Shown: positions 35,042 through 43,458, counted from the stretch's first letter. The stretch is 64,000 nt of DNA from Clostridium isatidis (GCF_002285495.1 NZ_CP016786.1:1130001-1194000); one strand, 5' to 3'. The notes: a model not told the origin generated them from the letters alone. Translations and numbers: made by a program.

Positions 35042-35122
35042 TGTGTAGTCCCTCCTTGAATAATATTTAGCGTTCTTAACAATTTTACTTGACAGAGGAC
35101 CGCTCGTACTAACACAAAGCTT
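35042..35122 (-). ncRNA. L19-type ribosomal-protein leader
   Basis: The approximately 80-nt leader between promoter and rplS is much more GC-rich than surrounding gaps. Minus-strand GTCCTC (35100-35095) is complementary to GAGGGAC (within 35048-35057) apart from one bulged G, which would pair off the rplS Shine-Dalgarno. An L19 leader family is known upstream of rplS in Firmicutes; membership is inferred from position and composition only. Confidence 0.55.
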
Positions 35123-35151
35123 ATTTTAACATAACTTATTTTCTATTTCAA
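35123..35151 (-). promoter_or_regulatory. Promoter of rplS
   Basis: Minus strand: -35 TTGAAA (35151-35146), 17-bp spacer, -10 TAAAAT (35128-35123) preceded by TGT (extended -10). The -35 begins 3 bp after the trmD stop codon. Confidence 0.78.
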
Positions 35152-35153
35152 CA

Positions 35154-35867
35154 TTATTTTTTATTTTTTAACAATTTTAAATCCTCTTTACTTAATTTTA
35201 TCTTATTATATAAATCTGGTCTTTTTTCCTTAGTTATTTCAAGTGCTTTTAATCTTCTCCATTTTCTTATATTTTCATGATGTCCTGATAAAAGAACTTC
35301 TGGTACAGCCTCTCCTTCAAATATTTCTGGTCTAGTATATTGTGGATATTCTAGAAGCCCATAACTAAAAGATTCCTCTTCAAAACTCTCACTTTTACCT
35401 AAGACACCTTCTTTTAGTCTTAAAATAGAATCAATTATTGGTATGGCTGCCATTTCACCGCCTGTTAAAATAAAGTCCCCTAAAGAAATTTCTAAATCAA
35501 TATATTTGTAAACTCTTTCATCTATCCCCTCGTAATGTCCACAGACAAAAATCAATTCCTCTTCCTTCGCCAGTTCCTTTGCTAATTCTTGATTAAAGGT
35601 TTTCCCTCTAGGCCCTAAAAATATTACCTTTCCTTTATTACTTTTTTTACAATATTTTATTGAATCTACCAAAGGCTGGGGAGTCATAACCATTCCAGCA
35701 CCACCGCCATAAGGATAATCATCAACTTTTTTATGTTTATTTAATGAGAAATCTCTTATATTTATTGGTTCTATTTCAACTATTTTCTTTTCTCTTGCTC
35801 TACCAATTATGCTATGGCTAAAGATATCAAACATTTCCGGAAACAATGTTAATATATTAATCTTCAT
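35154..35867 (-). CDS. trmD: tRNA (guanine(37)-N1)-methyltransferase
   Basis: Knotted-fold (SPOUT) enzyme that makes m1G37 and protects the reading frame. The 237-aa protein has INILTLFPEMF at the N-terminus, DYPYGGGAGMVM, the SAM-binding knot GHYEGIDERV (about 111-120) and SLGDFILTGGEMAA (about 130-143). ATG lies inside the end of rimM (11-nt overlap) with GGAGAA upstream, so it is coupled to rimM. The rpsP-khpA-rimM-trmD-rplS order is widely conserved. Confidence 0.97.
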   Translation of the reverse strand: MKINILTLFPEMFDIFSHSIIGRAREKKIVEIEPINIRDFSLNKHKKVDDYPYGGGAGMVMTPQPLVDSIKYCKKSNKGKVIFLGPRGKTFNQELAKELAKEEELIFVCGHYEGIDERVYKYIDLEISLGDFILTGGEMAAIPIIDSILRLKEGVLGKSESFEEESFSYGLLEYPQYTRPEIFEGEAVPEVLLSGHHENIRKWRRLKALEITKEKRPDLYNKIKLSKEDLKLLKNKK

Positions 35868-36354
35868 CTTGCCATTCTCCTACAGGTTTAATAATAATTT
35901 TCTCTTCTTCTATATTTATATCTAAAACAATATCTAATAGCACGGGAATTAATAATTCTTTAGGCTCTTTTATCCAATAGACATCATTATTTTTTGTTTG
36001 TATCACATCATAAATTTTACCTAAATTTCTTCCTTCTGTGTCATAAACTGTACATCCTATTAAATCTGCAATAAAATATCTATCTTCTTCTAATTCAACA
36101 GCATATTCTCTAGGAATTTCTAAGTACTTATTTTTTAATCTTTCTGCTTCTTCAATAGTATTAATATCTTTTAATTTTAATATAACTCTATCTTTTTGAT
36201 ATTTACATCCTTCTATATTAACTTCTTTTCCATCTAGTAATACAAACTCTAAATCATCATATCTTTTTGGATCATCCGTTAAAGGCAGTACTTTTAATTC
36301 ACCTTTTATTCCATGAGTATTTAGTATTTTTCCAACTCTTAAAATTTCTCTCAT
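35857..36354 (-). CDS. rimM: Ribosome maturation factor RimM
   Basis: Binds S19 and assists 30S head assembly. The 165-aa protein has the N-terminal RimM barrel (GKILNTHGIKGELKV, about 7-21) and a C-terminal PRC barrel (LIGCTVYDTEGRNLGKI through ELLIPVLLDIVLDIN). ATG follows AGAGGTG. It is preceded by a 150-bp gap that holds a large imperfect dyad and a probable promoter. Confidence 0.95.
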   Translation of the reverse strand: MREILRVGKILNTHGIKGELKVLPLTDDPKRYDDLEFVLLDGKEVNIEGCKYQKDRVILKLKDINTIEEAERLKNKYLEIPREYAVELEEDRYFIADLIGCTVYDTEGRNLGKIYDVIQTKNNDVYWIKEPKELLIPVLLDIVLDINIEEEKIIIKPVGEWQDED

Positions 36355-36401
36355 ATTGCACCTCTTTTTATTATGAAATAATGTATATTTTAAAAAATAG
36401 A

Positions 36402-36463
36402 ATCTTATCTAGTATTTGTACAAATTTCAATATTTATTGAAAGTTCTATAAGTACTAGGTAAG
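36402..36463 (-). promoter_or_regulatory. Probable rimM-trmD promoter embedded in a large dyad
   Basis: Minus strand: -35 TTGAAA (36430-36425), 17-bp spacer, -10 TAAGAT (36407-36402). Both boxes lie in an imperfect inverted repeat: outer arms CTTACCTAGTA/TACTAGATAAG (36463-36453 with 36414-36404, one mismatch) and inner arms TTTCAAT/ATTGAAA (36442-36436 with 36431-36425). Confidence 0.45.
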
Positions 36464-36485
36464 TGAATTTATAATTTCATTTATA

Positions 36486-36513
36486 AAAAGAGTTAGGAAA
36501 ATCCTAACTCTTT
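36486..36513 (-). terminator. Intrinsic terminator overlapping the khpA stop
   Basis: Minus-strand AAAGAGTTAGGA - TTT - TCCTAACTCTTT, continuing into TTTAT. The 12-bp stem contains the khpA stop codon and last codons. Confidence 0.88.
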
Positions 36514-36743
36514 GAATCAATAATTTCTACTACTACTTTTTTATCTTCTTTTATTGCTGCTGCTTTAATAACAGTTCTAATAGCCTTAGCTATTCTTCCC
36601 TGCTTTCCAATAACTTTTCCCATATCTGCAGGAGCAACCTTTAGTTCCAGAATAATTGATTGCTCTCCTCTTACTTCATTCACATGAACTTCATTTGGAT
36701 TTTCCACTAGAGCTTTAGCGATAGTTTCAATTAATTCCTTCAT
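36504..36743 (-). CDS. khpA: KH-domain RNA-binding protein KhpA
   Basis: Small RNA-binding protein that partners KhpB/EloR in cell-size and elongation control in Gram-positives. The 79-aa product is a single KH domain with GKVIGKQGRIAKAIRTV (the GxxG loop). The ATG at 36741-36743 fits the family start MKELIETIAK, but AGGAGG (36777-36782) is 33 nt upstream, with a 7-bp hairpin (36750-36770) between. An in-frame TTG at 36749 would add two residues and has no better Shine-Dalgarno. It lies between rpsP and rimM as usual. Confidence 0.92.
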   Translation of the reverse strand: MKELIETIAKALVENPNEVHVNEVRGEQSIILELKVAPADMGKVIGKQGRIAKAIRTVIKAAAIKEDKKVVVEIIDSKS

Positions 36744-36749
36744 AAACAA

Positions 36750-36770
36750 CTGTAATTAAGAAAATTACAG
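36750..36770 (-). promoter_or_regulatory. Hairpin between the khpA Shine-Dalgarno and start codon
   Basis: Minus-strand CTGTAAT (36770-36764) pairs perfectly with ATTACAG (36756-36750) around a 7-nt loop. The Shine-Dalgarno AGGAGGTG is 6 nt before it and ATG 6 nt after it. Folded, the hairpin would bring the two to a normal distance of about 12 nt. Confidence 0.6.
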
Positions 36771-36787
36771 AGTTCACCTCCTAAAAA

Positions 36788-37033
36788 TTACTTATTTAAT
36801 CCTGCTTTATCAAAAAGTCTTTTAACTACATCTGTTGGTTGAGCACCATTAGCAACCCATTTAGTAGCTTTTTCTTCATCAATTTTAATAGTAGCTGGTT
36901 CAGTTAATGGATTGTAATATCCAATTTCTTCTATAAATCTACCATCTCTTGGTGATCTTGAATCAGCAACAACTATTCTGTAGAAAGGAGCTTTATGTGC
37001 ACCCATTCTTCTTAATCTGATTTTTACTGCCAT
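36788..37033 (-). CDS. rpsP: 30S ribosomal protein S16
   Basis: Early-assembling 30S protein. The 81-aa sequence has VKIRLRRMGAHKAPFYRIVVADSR (split at the KxPFYRIV turn) and DGRFIEEIGYYNP, full length for the family. ATG follows AAAGGAGGTGA. It lies 39 nt downstream of ffh. Confidence 0.98.
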   Translation of the reverse strand: MAVKIRLRRMGAHKAPFYRIVVADSRSPRDGRFIEEIGYYNPLTEPATIKIDEEKATKWVANGAQPTDVVKRLFDKAGLNK

Positions 37034-37072
37034 TTATAATTCACCTCCTTTTAAATATAATCAATTAATATA

Positions 37073-38425
37073 TTAACTTAAAAAAGGCATCTTACCAAAA
37101 AAACCTTTTTTAGATTTTTTCTGAAGAGATTTCATTTGTTTCATTTGTTTTCTCATCATGTCAAATCCCTTTATAAGTTTGTTAACATCCTGTAATGTAG
37201 TTCCTGATCCCTTTGCTATTCTCTTCTTTCTAGAAGATGATCCTGCTATAAGCTTTGGATTTCTTCTTTCTTTAGGAGTCATAGAATAAATAATAGCTCT
37301 TATCTTTCCTAATTGTTTTTCACTAGCATCAAAATCTATGTTTTTTACTTCCTTAGGGATACCAGGTATCATATCAATTATTTTACTTAAAGAACCAAGT
37401 TTCTTCATTTGATCCATTGCTACTAAATAATCATCATAAGTAAAATCATTTTCTAGCATTTTGGCACTTAGTTCTTTTGCTTCTTTTTCATCAATAGCTT
37501 CTTGAGCCTTTTCTATTAATGAAAGAACATCTCCCATTCCTAGAATCCTTGAAGCCATTCTATCTGGATAGAAAACTTCAATATCGCTCATCTTTTCGCC
37601 AACACCTATATATTTTATTGGCTTTTCTGTAATATGTCTAATTGATAAAGCTGCTCCACCTCTTGTATCACCATCAAGCTTTGTTAATATAACACCTGAA
37701 ATATCTAAAGATTCATTAAAACTTTCTGCAACATTAACTGCGTCTTGACCTGTCATTGAATCTACTACAAGTAATATTTCATTAGGCTTTACTTCAGCTT
37801 TTATGCTTTTAAGTTCTTCCATTAGATTATCATCTATATGAAGCCTACCAGCTGTATCTATTATTATTACATTATTACCATTTTGCCTTCCATGAGCAAT
37901 ACCTGCTTTTGCTATATCTACAGGGTTTACCTTATCACCCATTTGGAAAACTGGTATATCTATTTGTTTACCAACAACTTCCAATTGCTTAATAGCTGCT
38001 GGTCTATAAACGTCACAAGCTACCAATAAAGGTTTCTTATTTTGTTTTCTTAATTTTAGTGCAAGTTTACCACTCATTGTAGTTTTACCTGCCCCTTGAA
38101 GTCCAACCATCATAATTATTGTTGGTCCTACTGAATTAAAATTAATTCCGCTTTCGCTGCTTCCCATAAGAGCTGTAAGTTCTTCGTTAACAATTTTAAT
38201 AACTTGTTGAGCTGGAGTTAAACTTTCAAGCACTTCGCTTCCAACACACTTTTCACTAATACTTGAAATCAACTTTTTAACAACTTTAAAGTTTACATCA
38301 GCTTCAAGCAACGCAAGCTTTACTTCTCTCATGACTTCTTTTATATCTTTTTCAGTTAGCTTTCCTTTACCTCTAAGCTTTTTGAAAGCTTCCTGCAATT
38401 TTTCTGATAAACCCTCAAAAGCCAT
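37073..38425 (-). CDS. ffh: Signal recognition particle protein Ffh
   Basis: SRP54 GTPase that binds 4.5S/scRNA and signal sequences to target membrane proteins. The 450-aa protein has the N domain, G domain (GLQGAGKTTMSGKLA at about 107-121, DTAGR, TKLDGD) and the C-terminal methionine-rich M domain (about 300-450, MMRKQMKQMK). ATG follows AGGAGG. It is co-transcribed with ylxM, 18 nt upstream, and its receptor gene ftsY lies next door. Confidence 0.97.
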   Translation of the reverse strand: MAFEGLSEKLQEAFKKLRGKGKLTEKDIKEVMREVKLALLEADVNFKVVKKLISSISEKCVGSEVLESLTPAQQVIKIVNEELTALMGSSESGINFNSVGPTIIMMVGLQGAGKTTMSGKLALKLRKQNKKPLLVACDVYRPAAIKQLEVVGKQIDIPVFQMGDKVNPVDIAKAGIAHGRQNGNNVIIIDTAGRLHIDDNLMEELKSIKAEVKPNEILLVVDSMTGQDAVNVAESFNESLDISGVILTKLDGDTRGGAALSIRHITEKPIKYIGVGEKMSDIEVFYPDRMASRILGMGDVLSLIEKAQEAIDEKEAKELSAKMLENDFTYDDYLVAMDQMKKLGSLSKIIDMIPGIPKEVKNIDFDASEKQLGKIRAIIYSMTPKERRNPKLIAGSSSRKKRIAKGSGTTLQDVNKLIKGFDMMRKQMKQMKSLQKKSKKGFFGKMPFLS

Positions 38426-38443
38426 TTATTAACCTCCTATGAT

Positions 38444-38773
38444 TTACAAATCTTTTAGAATTGATTTACATTGTTCATAATCTTCACTATTAATTGAATA
38501 TTTTTCTCTTAATAATTCTAAAAGATTATTAATTATTTTTTCTTTTTTTATACTTTTTTCAAGTAAATTAAGTTTACTTTCATAGGATAGTAGTTGTTTA
38601 TAACATCTTTTTATCAAATCATGGATAGCTTGACGACTTGTGTTATTTAATTCAGCAATTTCAGCCAAGGAAAAATCCTCATTATAATAAAGCTCCATAA
38701 TTTTAAGCTGCTTTTCTGTTAGTAATGGACCATATAGATCTACTAGTAATGAAATTTCAACTCTATCTTCCAT
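38444..38773 (-). CDS. ylxM: YlxM family putative HTH protein (UPF0122)
   Basis: 109-aa sigma-70 region-4-like helix-turn-helix protein; in streptococci YlxM binds SRP components and modulates the pathway, otherwise the role is unsettled. The HTH is FSLAEIAELNNTSRQAIHDLI (split at the turn, about 38-58). The ATG at 38771-38773 follows AAGGTGA; an in-frame GTG at 38782 lies within that Shine-Dalgarno and is rejected. It heads the ylxM-ffh-rpsP-khpA unit with a near-perfect promoter. Confidence 0.9.
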   Translation of the reverse strand: MEDRVEISLLVDLYGPLLTEKQLKIMELYYNEDFSLAEIAELNNTSRQAIHDLIKRCYKQLLSYESKLNLLEKSIKKEKIINNLLELLREKYSINSEDYEQCKSILKDL

Positions 38774-38797
38774 TGTTCTCACCTTACCACAGAAAAG

Positions 38798-38826
38798 ATT
38801 TTAACAAAACTATCCTAAGGTGTCAA
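38798..38826 (-). promoter_or_regulatory. Strong promoter of ylxM-ffh
   Basis: Minus strand: -35 TTGACA (38826-38821), 17-bp spacer, extended -10 TGTTAAAAT (-10 hexamer 38803-38798). It is the closest match to the sigma-A consensus among the promoters found here. The -35 is part of the right arm of the 38819-38844 dyad. Confidence 0.85.
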
Positions 38827-38844
38827 GTATTTTTACTTAACACC
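38819..38844. promoter_or_regulatory. 11-bp dyad over the ylxM promoter -35
   Basis: GGTGTCAAGTA - TTTT - TACTTAACACC (plus strand) is an inverted repeat with one mismatch (G-U in RNA). It starts about 18 bp after ftsY. On the minus strand no T tract follows, so it is not a standard ftsY terminator, and its right arm carries the TTGACA box. It could be an operator or a U-less terminator. Confidence 0.55.
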
Positions 38845-38861
38845 ATGATTTTTTTTGTTTT

Positions 38862-39776
38862 TTAGAATAAAGCTTCTACAAATTCTTCTGAATTAAATTC
38901 TTGAAGATCATCAATGCCTTCTCCAACCCCAATATATCTAACTGGAATATTTAAGGTATTTTTAATAGAAATAACTACTCCACCCTTTGCAGTACCATCA
39001 AGTTTTGTTAGGATAATACCGTCAATAGGACAAGCTTCCATAAACTGTTTTGCTTGATTTACTGCATTTTGACCTGTAGTACCATCTAAAACTAGTAGAG
39101 TTTCTTTTTTAGCTTCACTATATTCTCTTTCTAAAATTCTGCCTATCTTAGCAAGTTCATCCATTAAATTTTTCTTATTGTGAAGTCTACCTGCAGTATC
39201 GCAAATAAGTAAATCTATATTTCTTGCTTTTGAAGCAGAAATAGCATCAAAAACAACAGCCGCTGGATCAGAGCCTTCTGAATGTTTTACAATATCTACA
39301 CCAGCTCTTTTACTCCATACTTCCAATTGATCAATTGCAGCTGCCCTAAAGGTATCTGCTGCTGCAAGAAGGACTCTCTTCCCTGCATTTTTATTTTTAG
39401 CAGCTAATTTTCCAATAGAAGTTGTTTTACCAGCACCATTTACACCTATAATTAGCATAACTTTTTTATTGTAATCTTCATAATCTATATTTTCTGTTCC
39501 TTCTAAAAGCATTTCTTTTATTACTTCTTTTAGAGTATCGTAAACTTTATTTGGATCATTAATTTTTTCTTTTCTTATTTTATCTTTTAATCTTTCTATT
39601 ATATCTATAGTTGTATCCATCCCTATATCTGCCATGACTAAAATTTCTTCTAGTTCCTCATATAAATCTTCATCTATTGTTATTGCAAGTTTAAGGGTTT
39701 CATTTATCTTATCTGTTAAGGCATTCTTTGTCTTTGTTAAACCTGTTTTTAAGTTATCAAATAATTTTCCAAACAT
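38862..39776 (-). CDS. ftsY: Signal recognition particle receptor FtsY
   Basis: Membrane-associated SRP receptor GTPase that docks ribosome-nascent-chain complexes at the translocon. The 304-aa protein has a short N-terminus without the acidic A domain of E. coli, the N domain and the G domain (GVNGAGKTTSIGKLA at about 109-123, DTAGRLHNK, LTKLDGTAKGG). ATG follows AGGAGG. It lies 10 nt after smc, the typical rnc-smc-ftsY order. Confidence 0.97.
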   Translation of the reverse strand: MFGKLFDNLKTGLTKTKNALTDKINETLKLAITIDEDLYEELEEILVMADIGMDTTIDIIERLKDKIRKEKINDPNKVYDTLKEVIKEMLLEGTENIDYEDYNKKVMLIIGVNGAGKTTSIGKLAAKNKNAGKRVLLAAADTFRAAAIDQLEVWSKRAGVDIVKHSEGSDPAAVVFDAISASKARNIDLLICDTAGRLHNKKNLMDELAKIGRILEREYSEAKKETLLVLDGTTGQNAVNQAKQFMEACPIDGIILTKLDGTAKGGVVISIKNTLNIPVRYIGVGEGIDDLQEFNSEEFVEALF

Positions 39777-39786
39777 ATTTATCCTC

Positions 39787-42700
39787 CTAATTTCTACTGT
39801 TTAAGTCTACTGATACAACCTTTGATACTCCTTTTTCCTCCATAGTAACGCCATATAAAATATCACTAGCTTCCATAGTTCCTTTTCTATGAGTTATTAC
39901 TATAAATTGAATTTTTTCTGAGAATTTCTTTAGAAATTCAGCATATCTAATAACATTGGCATCATCTAAAGCTGCCTCAATTTCATCTAATATACAGAAA
40001 GGAGTTGGCTTCATTTTAAGAATAGAAAATAATAAAGCTATAGCTGATAATACCTTTTCCCCACCTGACATTAAATTTATGTTTTGAAGCTTTTTACCTG
40101 GCGGTTGAACATTTATGTCTATATTAGCAGAAAGCTCATCCCCTTCTCCTAATATAAGTTCAGCATTTCCTCCTTTAAATAATTCTCTAAAGGTTTCATT
40201 AAAATTTTCATTTATTTTTTTAAAGTTTTCAATGAAGAGTTCCTTCATTTTTTCTGTCATTTCATTTATTACTGTAATTAATTCTTCTTTAGACTTATTT
40301 AAATCCTCTTCTTGTTTTGACATAAATTCATACTTTTCACAGACTTCATCATATTCTGATATAGCCATCAAGTTTACTACACCTATGCTAGCTATTTTAT
40401 TTTTTAAATTTTTAATACAGTCTTTAACTTCTGTAATATTAATAATATCTTCTGATATCTCGCAAGCTTCTGCTAATGTTAGGTTTTGTTCTTCATTAAG
40501 TTTTTTATAACAATTCTCTTTTTCATTTTCAAGCTTAGCAGAAGCAATTTCTCTTTTATTTAATTCACTTTCTTTATATTGAATTTCTTCTACCAATTTA
40601 TTAATAATTTCATTTTTTATTTTTGACTTATCCTTTAAACTTATTCTATTAATTTCATCTCTTTTAAATACTTCTTCTAATTCCTTTAATCTATTATCAA
40701 TAAGTACAGTAAGTTTTAATTTTTCTTCTATTTCTTTTTCTAATTTCTCAATAGTTAATTTTTGATCTTCAATTTCTATATTTAATTTATTTATTTTTTC
40801 TTTTCTTTCTATTACTTCTTTTTCTTTGCGTTTTATTTCGCTTTGTGTACTATATATACTTTCATCTAAAGATGCCTTATTAATTTTTATTTTAACAACT
40901 TCTTCTTTTTTTGTATCATAAAGCTTTCTTTTCTCAATTATTTTTTTTTCTAATTCTGAAGCTCTACTCTTACTTTCAATGCTATTCTTTTCGAGGTCGA
41001 TTAATATTTCCTTATTTTTGTCTAGTTCTAATTTTAACTTTTCTAGACTATCTTTATTCATACTTATTTCATTTTCAGCCACTTCTAAAGATGACTTAAG
41101 CTTATGTTTTTCTTTATCTAAAACTAATTCTTCGCTTTCAAATTTAGCAATATCAATATTTTTAATATGAAGCTCGTCATTATAATTTAGAATTTTTTCA
41201 TCTAATTCTTTTATTTCTGATTTTAATTTATTTAAATTCTCAAACTCGTAAGTGTATTCCTTTTTGTTAGTATTAATATTTTCTTCCAGTTCTTGAAGTT
41301 CCCTTTTTCTACCTAGGATACTTCCCTTATTTTTATTATAAATACTACCACCAGTTAGAGCTCCACCTGGGTTTATTACTTCTCCCTCTAATGTTACAAC
41401 CTTTACTTTATGATTATAAAGTTTTGATACTTTTAACGCTGAATCCATGTCCGAAGTGATAATAGTTTTACCTAAAGCATAATCTATAATTTCTTTATAT
41501 TTTGAATCAAAAATCAATAACTCAGCGGCTAGTCCTAAAAATCCTTCTACATTCTTAATTTCTTTTGAAAGGCTTAACTTATTGCCCTTAATAATATTTA
41601 ATGGTAAGAAGGTTGCTCTTCCTAGAGAATTTGCCTTTAGATAATTAATTAATTGTTTGGCCACTTCTTCATCTCTAGTAATTATATTAGAAATATTTCC
41701 ACCTAAGGCTATTTCAATGGCAGTTTCATATTTTTTCTCTACTTGAAAAATTTCTCCTAGAACTTTTGTATCTTGAGCCCCTTTTATTTTACCCTCTTGT
41801 ATTCTCTCCATAAGCCTCTTTACTGAAAGATTATATCCTTCATAATTTTTTTCTAAATCCTTTAGGGTTCCAAGTTTTCCCTCTAACATATTAATATTTT
41901 TAGATATTTCTCTAATTTTATTTTCACTTATGGATCTATCTTTAATTAAAATACTTAGTTTTTTCTTATCTGATAATATTTTTTCCTCAAGCTTTCTCTT
42001 ATCTTCTTTACATTCAGTAATTTTTCTTCTTAAACCTTCAATAGTAGCTAAATTTATCTTTATATTATCTTTAATTACTTTTATTGAATTTTCTGAGTTT
42101 AAAGCTATTTGTTCTTTATTTGAAATCTCTTTATTTAATAAAGCAATTTTATTTTTGCTCTCAGAAATCTTACTTAAAAAATCAAATTCCTCGTCTTTAA
42201 TAATTGATATTTCTCTTTCAAATTCTTCAATGTTTTTCAATATAGATTTAATATTATTTTCCATAATATTAATATCATTATCTTTTTTTACTTGTTCTTT
42301 TATCTTTTCTTGAAGATTTTCAAGAAGAATATTCCTTTCCTCTTGTAAAGAATTTAACGAATTTTCTAGCTCATTAATTTCTAATAGACTTTTATTTATT
42401 GCACCTTCTAAATTTGATATTCTTTCTTTAAATATTTCAATATTTCTATGATTTTCATTTAACTCATCTTTCTTATCATAATATTCTTCTTTTTCATTTT
42501 TATTTTTATTTTCTAAAGTTTCTATAGCCTTTTCAAAATTAATAAAATCTTTTTTCTCATTTTCTAGCTCTTCTCTTTTTCCTGTTATTTCTTTAGTTCT
42601 ATTATCTATATCCCTTTTAATTTCTTCTAAATCTTTTTCTACTTTTCTAATGCTTTCAACTAAAAGGGATACTTCTTTTATCTTTAATTCATCAGCTAAA

Positions 42701-43350
42701 GCTTTATACTTTAAAGCCTTCTCCCTTTCTTCCCTTAAAGGTTCTATTCTTTCTTCGTAAGTATGTATAATATCTCTTATTCTGACCAAATTATTTTCTG
42801 TATTCTCTAATCTACGTTCTGCTTCTTCTTTTCTAGTTTTATATTTAACAATCCCTGCTGCTTCCTCTAAAAGTGCTCTTCTATCTTCAGCCTTTCCACT
42901 TAATATCGCCTCAATTTTACCTTGTCCAATAAGAGAATATCCTTCCTTCCCTATACCTGTATCCATAAATAAATTATTGATATCTTTTAGTCTACATTTT
43001 TGATTATTTATTAAATATTCAGTTTCACCAGATCTAAAAATCCTTCTCGTAACTGTAATCTCAGAGTATTCTGTTTCTAAAGAATTATCAGAGTTGTCTA
43101 AGGTTAAAGATACTTGAGCTAATCCAACAGGCTTCCTATATTGAGTTCCAGCGAAAATAACATCTTCCATCTTTCCGCCTCTTAAAGTTTTAGCACTTTG
43201 TTCTCCAAGAACCCATCTTACTGCATCTGATATATTACTTTTACCACTACCATTTGGTCCCACTACAGCAGTAACGCCTTCTTTAAAATTTAATGTGGTT
43301 TTATCTGCAAAGGATTTAAAACCCCTTATTTCTATGGATTTTAAAAACAT
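39787..43350 (-). CDS. smc: Chromosome partition/condensation protein SMC
   Basis: Core ATPase of the bacterial SMC-ScpAB condensin, loaded at origin-proximal parS sites. The 1187-aa protein has the N-terminal Walker A (GPNGSGKSN, about 32-40), two long coiled coils rich in Lys and Glu (about 170-500 and 680-1020), a hinge near 510-670 (GSIYNKNKGSILGRKRE at its end) and the C-terminal ABC signature LMSGGEKVLSAIAL with Walker B FCILDEIEAALDD. ATG follows GGGGAGTG. It is preceded by the DUF4044-like peptide gene. Confidence 0.97.
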   Translation of the reverse strand: MFLKSIEIRGFKSFADKTTLNFKEGVTAVVGPNGSGKSNISDAVRWVLGEQSAKTLRGGKMEDVIFAGTQYRKPVGLAQVSLTLDNSDNSLETEYSEITVTRRIFRSGETEYLINNQKCRLKDINNLFMDTGIGKEGYSLIGQGKIEAILSGKAEDRRALLEEAAGIVKYKTRKEEAERRLENTENNLVRIRDIIHTYEERIEPLREEREKALKYKALADELKIKEVSLLVESIRKVEKDLEEIKRDIDNRTKEITGKREELENEKKDFINFEKAIETLENKNKNEKEEYYDKKDELNENHRNIEIFKERISNLEGAINKSLLEINELENSLNSLQEERNILLENLQEKIKEQVKKDNDINIMENNIKSILKNIEEFEREISIIKDEEFDFLSKISESKNKIALLNKEISNKEQIALNSENSIKVIKDNIKINLATIEGLRRKITECKEDKRKLEEKILSDKKKLSILIKDRSISENKIREISKNINMLEGKLGTLKDLEKNYEGYNLSVKRLMERIQEGKIKGAQDTKVLGEIFQVEKKYETAIEIALGGNISNIITRDEEVAKQLINYLKANSLGRATFLPLNIIKGNKLSLSKEIKNVEGFLGLAAELLIFDSKYKEIIDYALGKTIITSDMDSALKVSKLYNHKVKVVTLEGEVINPGGALTGGSIYNKNKGSILGRKRELQELEENINTNKKEYTYEFENLNKLKSEIKELDEKILNYNDELHIKNIDIAKFESEELVLDKEKHKLKSSLEVAENEISMNKDSLEKLKLELDKNKEILIDLEKNSIESKSRASELEKKIIEKRKLYDTKKEEVVKIKINKASLDESIYSTQSEIKRKEKEVIERKEKINKLNIEIEDQKLTIEKLEKEIEEKLKLTVLIDNRLKELEEVFKRDEINRISLKDKSKIKNEIINKLVEEIQYKESELNKREIASAKLENEKENCYKKLNEEQNLTLAEACEISEDIINITEVKDCIKNLKNKIASIGVVNLMAISEYDEVCEKYEFMSKQEEDLNKSKEELITVINEMTEKMKELFIENFKKINENFNETFRELFKGGNAELILGEGDELSANIDINVQPPGKKLQNINLMSGGEKVLSAIALLFSILKMKPTPFCILDEIEAALDDANVIRYAEFLKKFSEKIQFIVITHRKGTMEASDILYGVTMEEKGVSKVVSVDLNSRN

Positions 43351-43365
43351 AGATACACTCCCCGT

Positions 43366-43458
43366 CTAAATCAATGATACTAGCAAACTTGCTGTAACCA
43401 TTATAATTAAAATAATAGTAATAATATTAATCATTTTTTGTCTTGTTTTTTTCTTCAT
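43366..43458 (-). CDS. 30-aa single-pass membrane peptide (DUF4044-like) upstream of smc
   Basis: A complete small gene: ATG at 43456-43458, TAG at 43366-43368, Shine-Dalgarno AGGAGTG 5-6 nt before the start. The product begins MKKKTRQKMINIITI and continues as one hydrophobic helix to the C-terminus (about residues 10-30), with a basic cytosolic N-terminus. Short DUF4044-type peptides with this layout are annotated next to smc in clostridia; assignment rests on layout and position. The function is unknown. It lies 15 nt before smc and could be translated with it. A weak promoter (TTGATA) may precede it. Confidence 0.75.
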   Translation of the reverse strand: MKKKTRQKMINIITIILIIMVTASLLVSLI

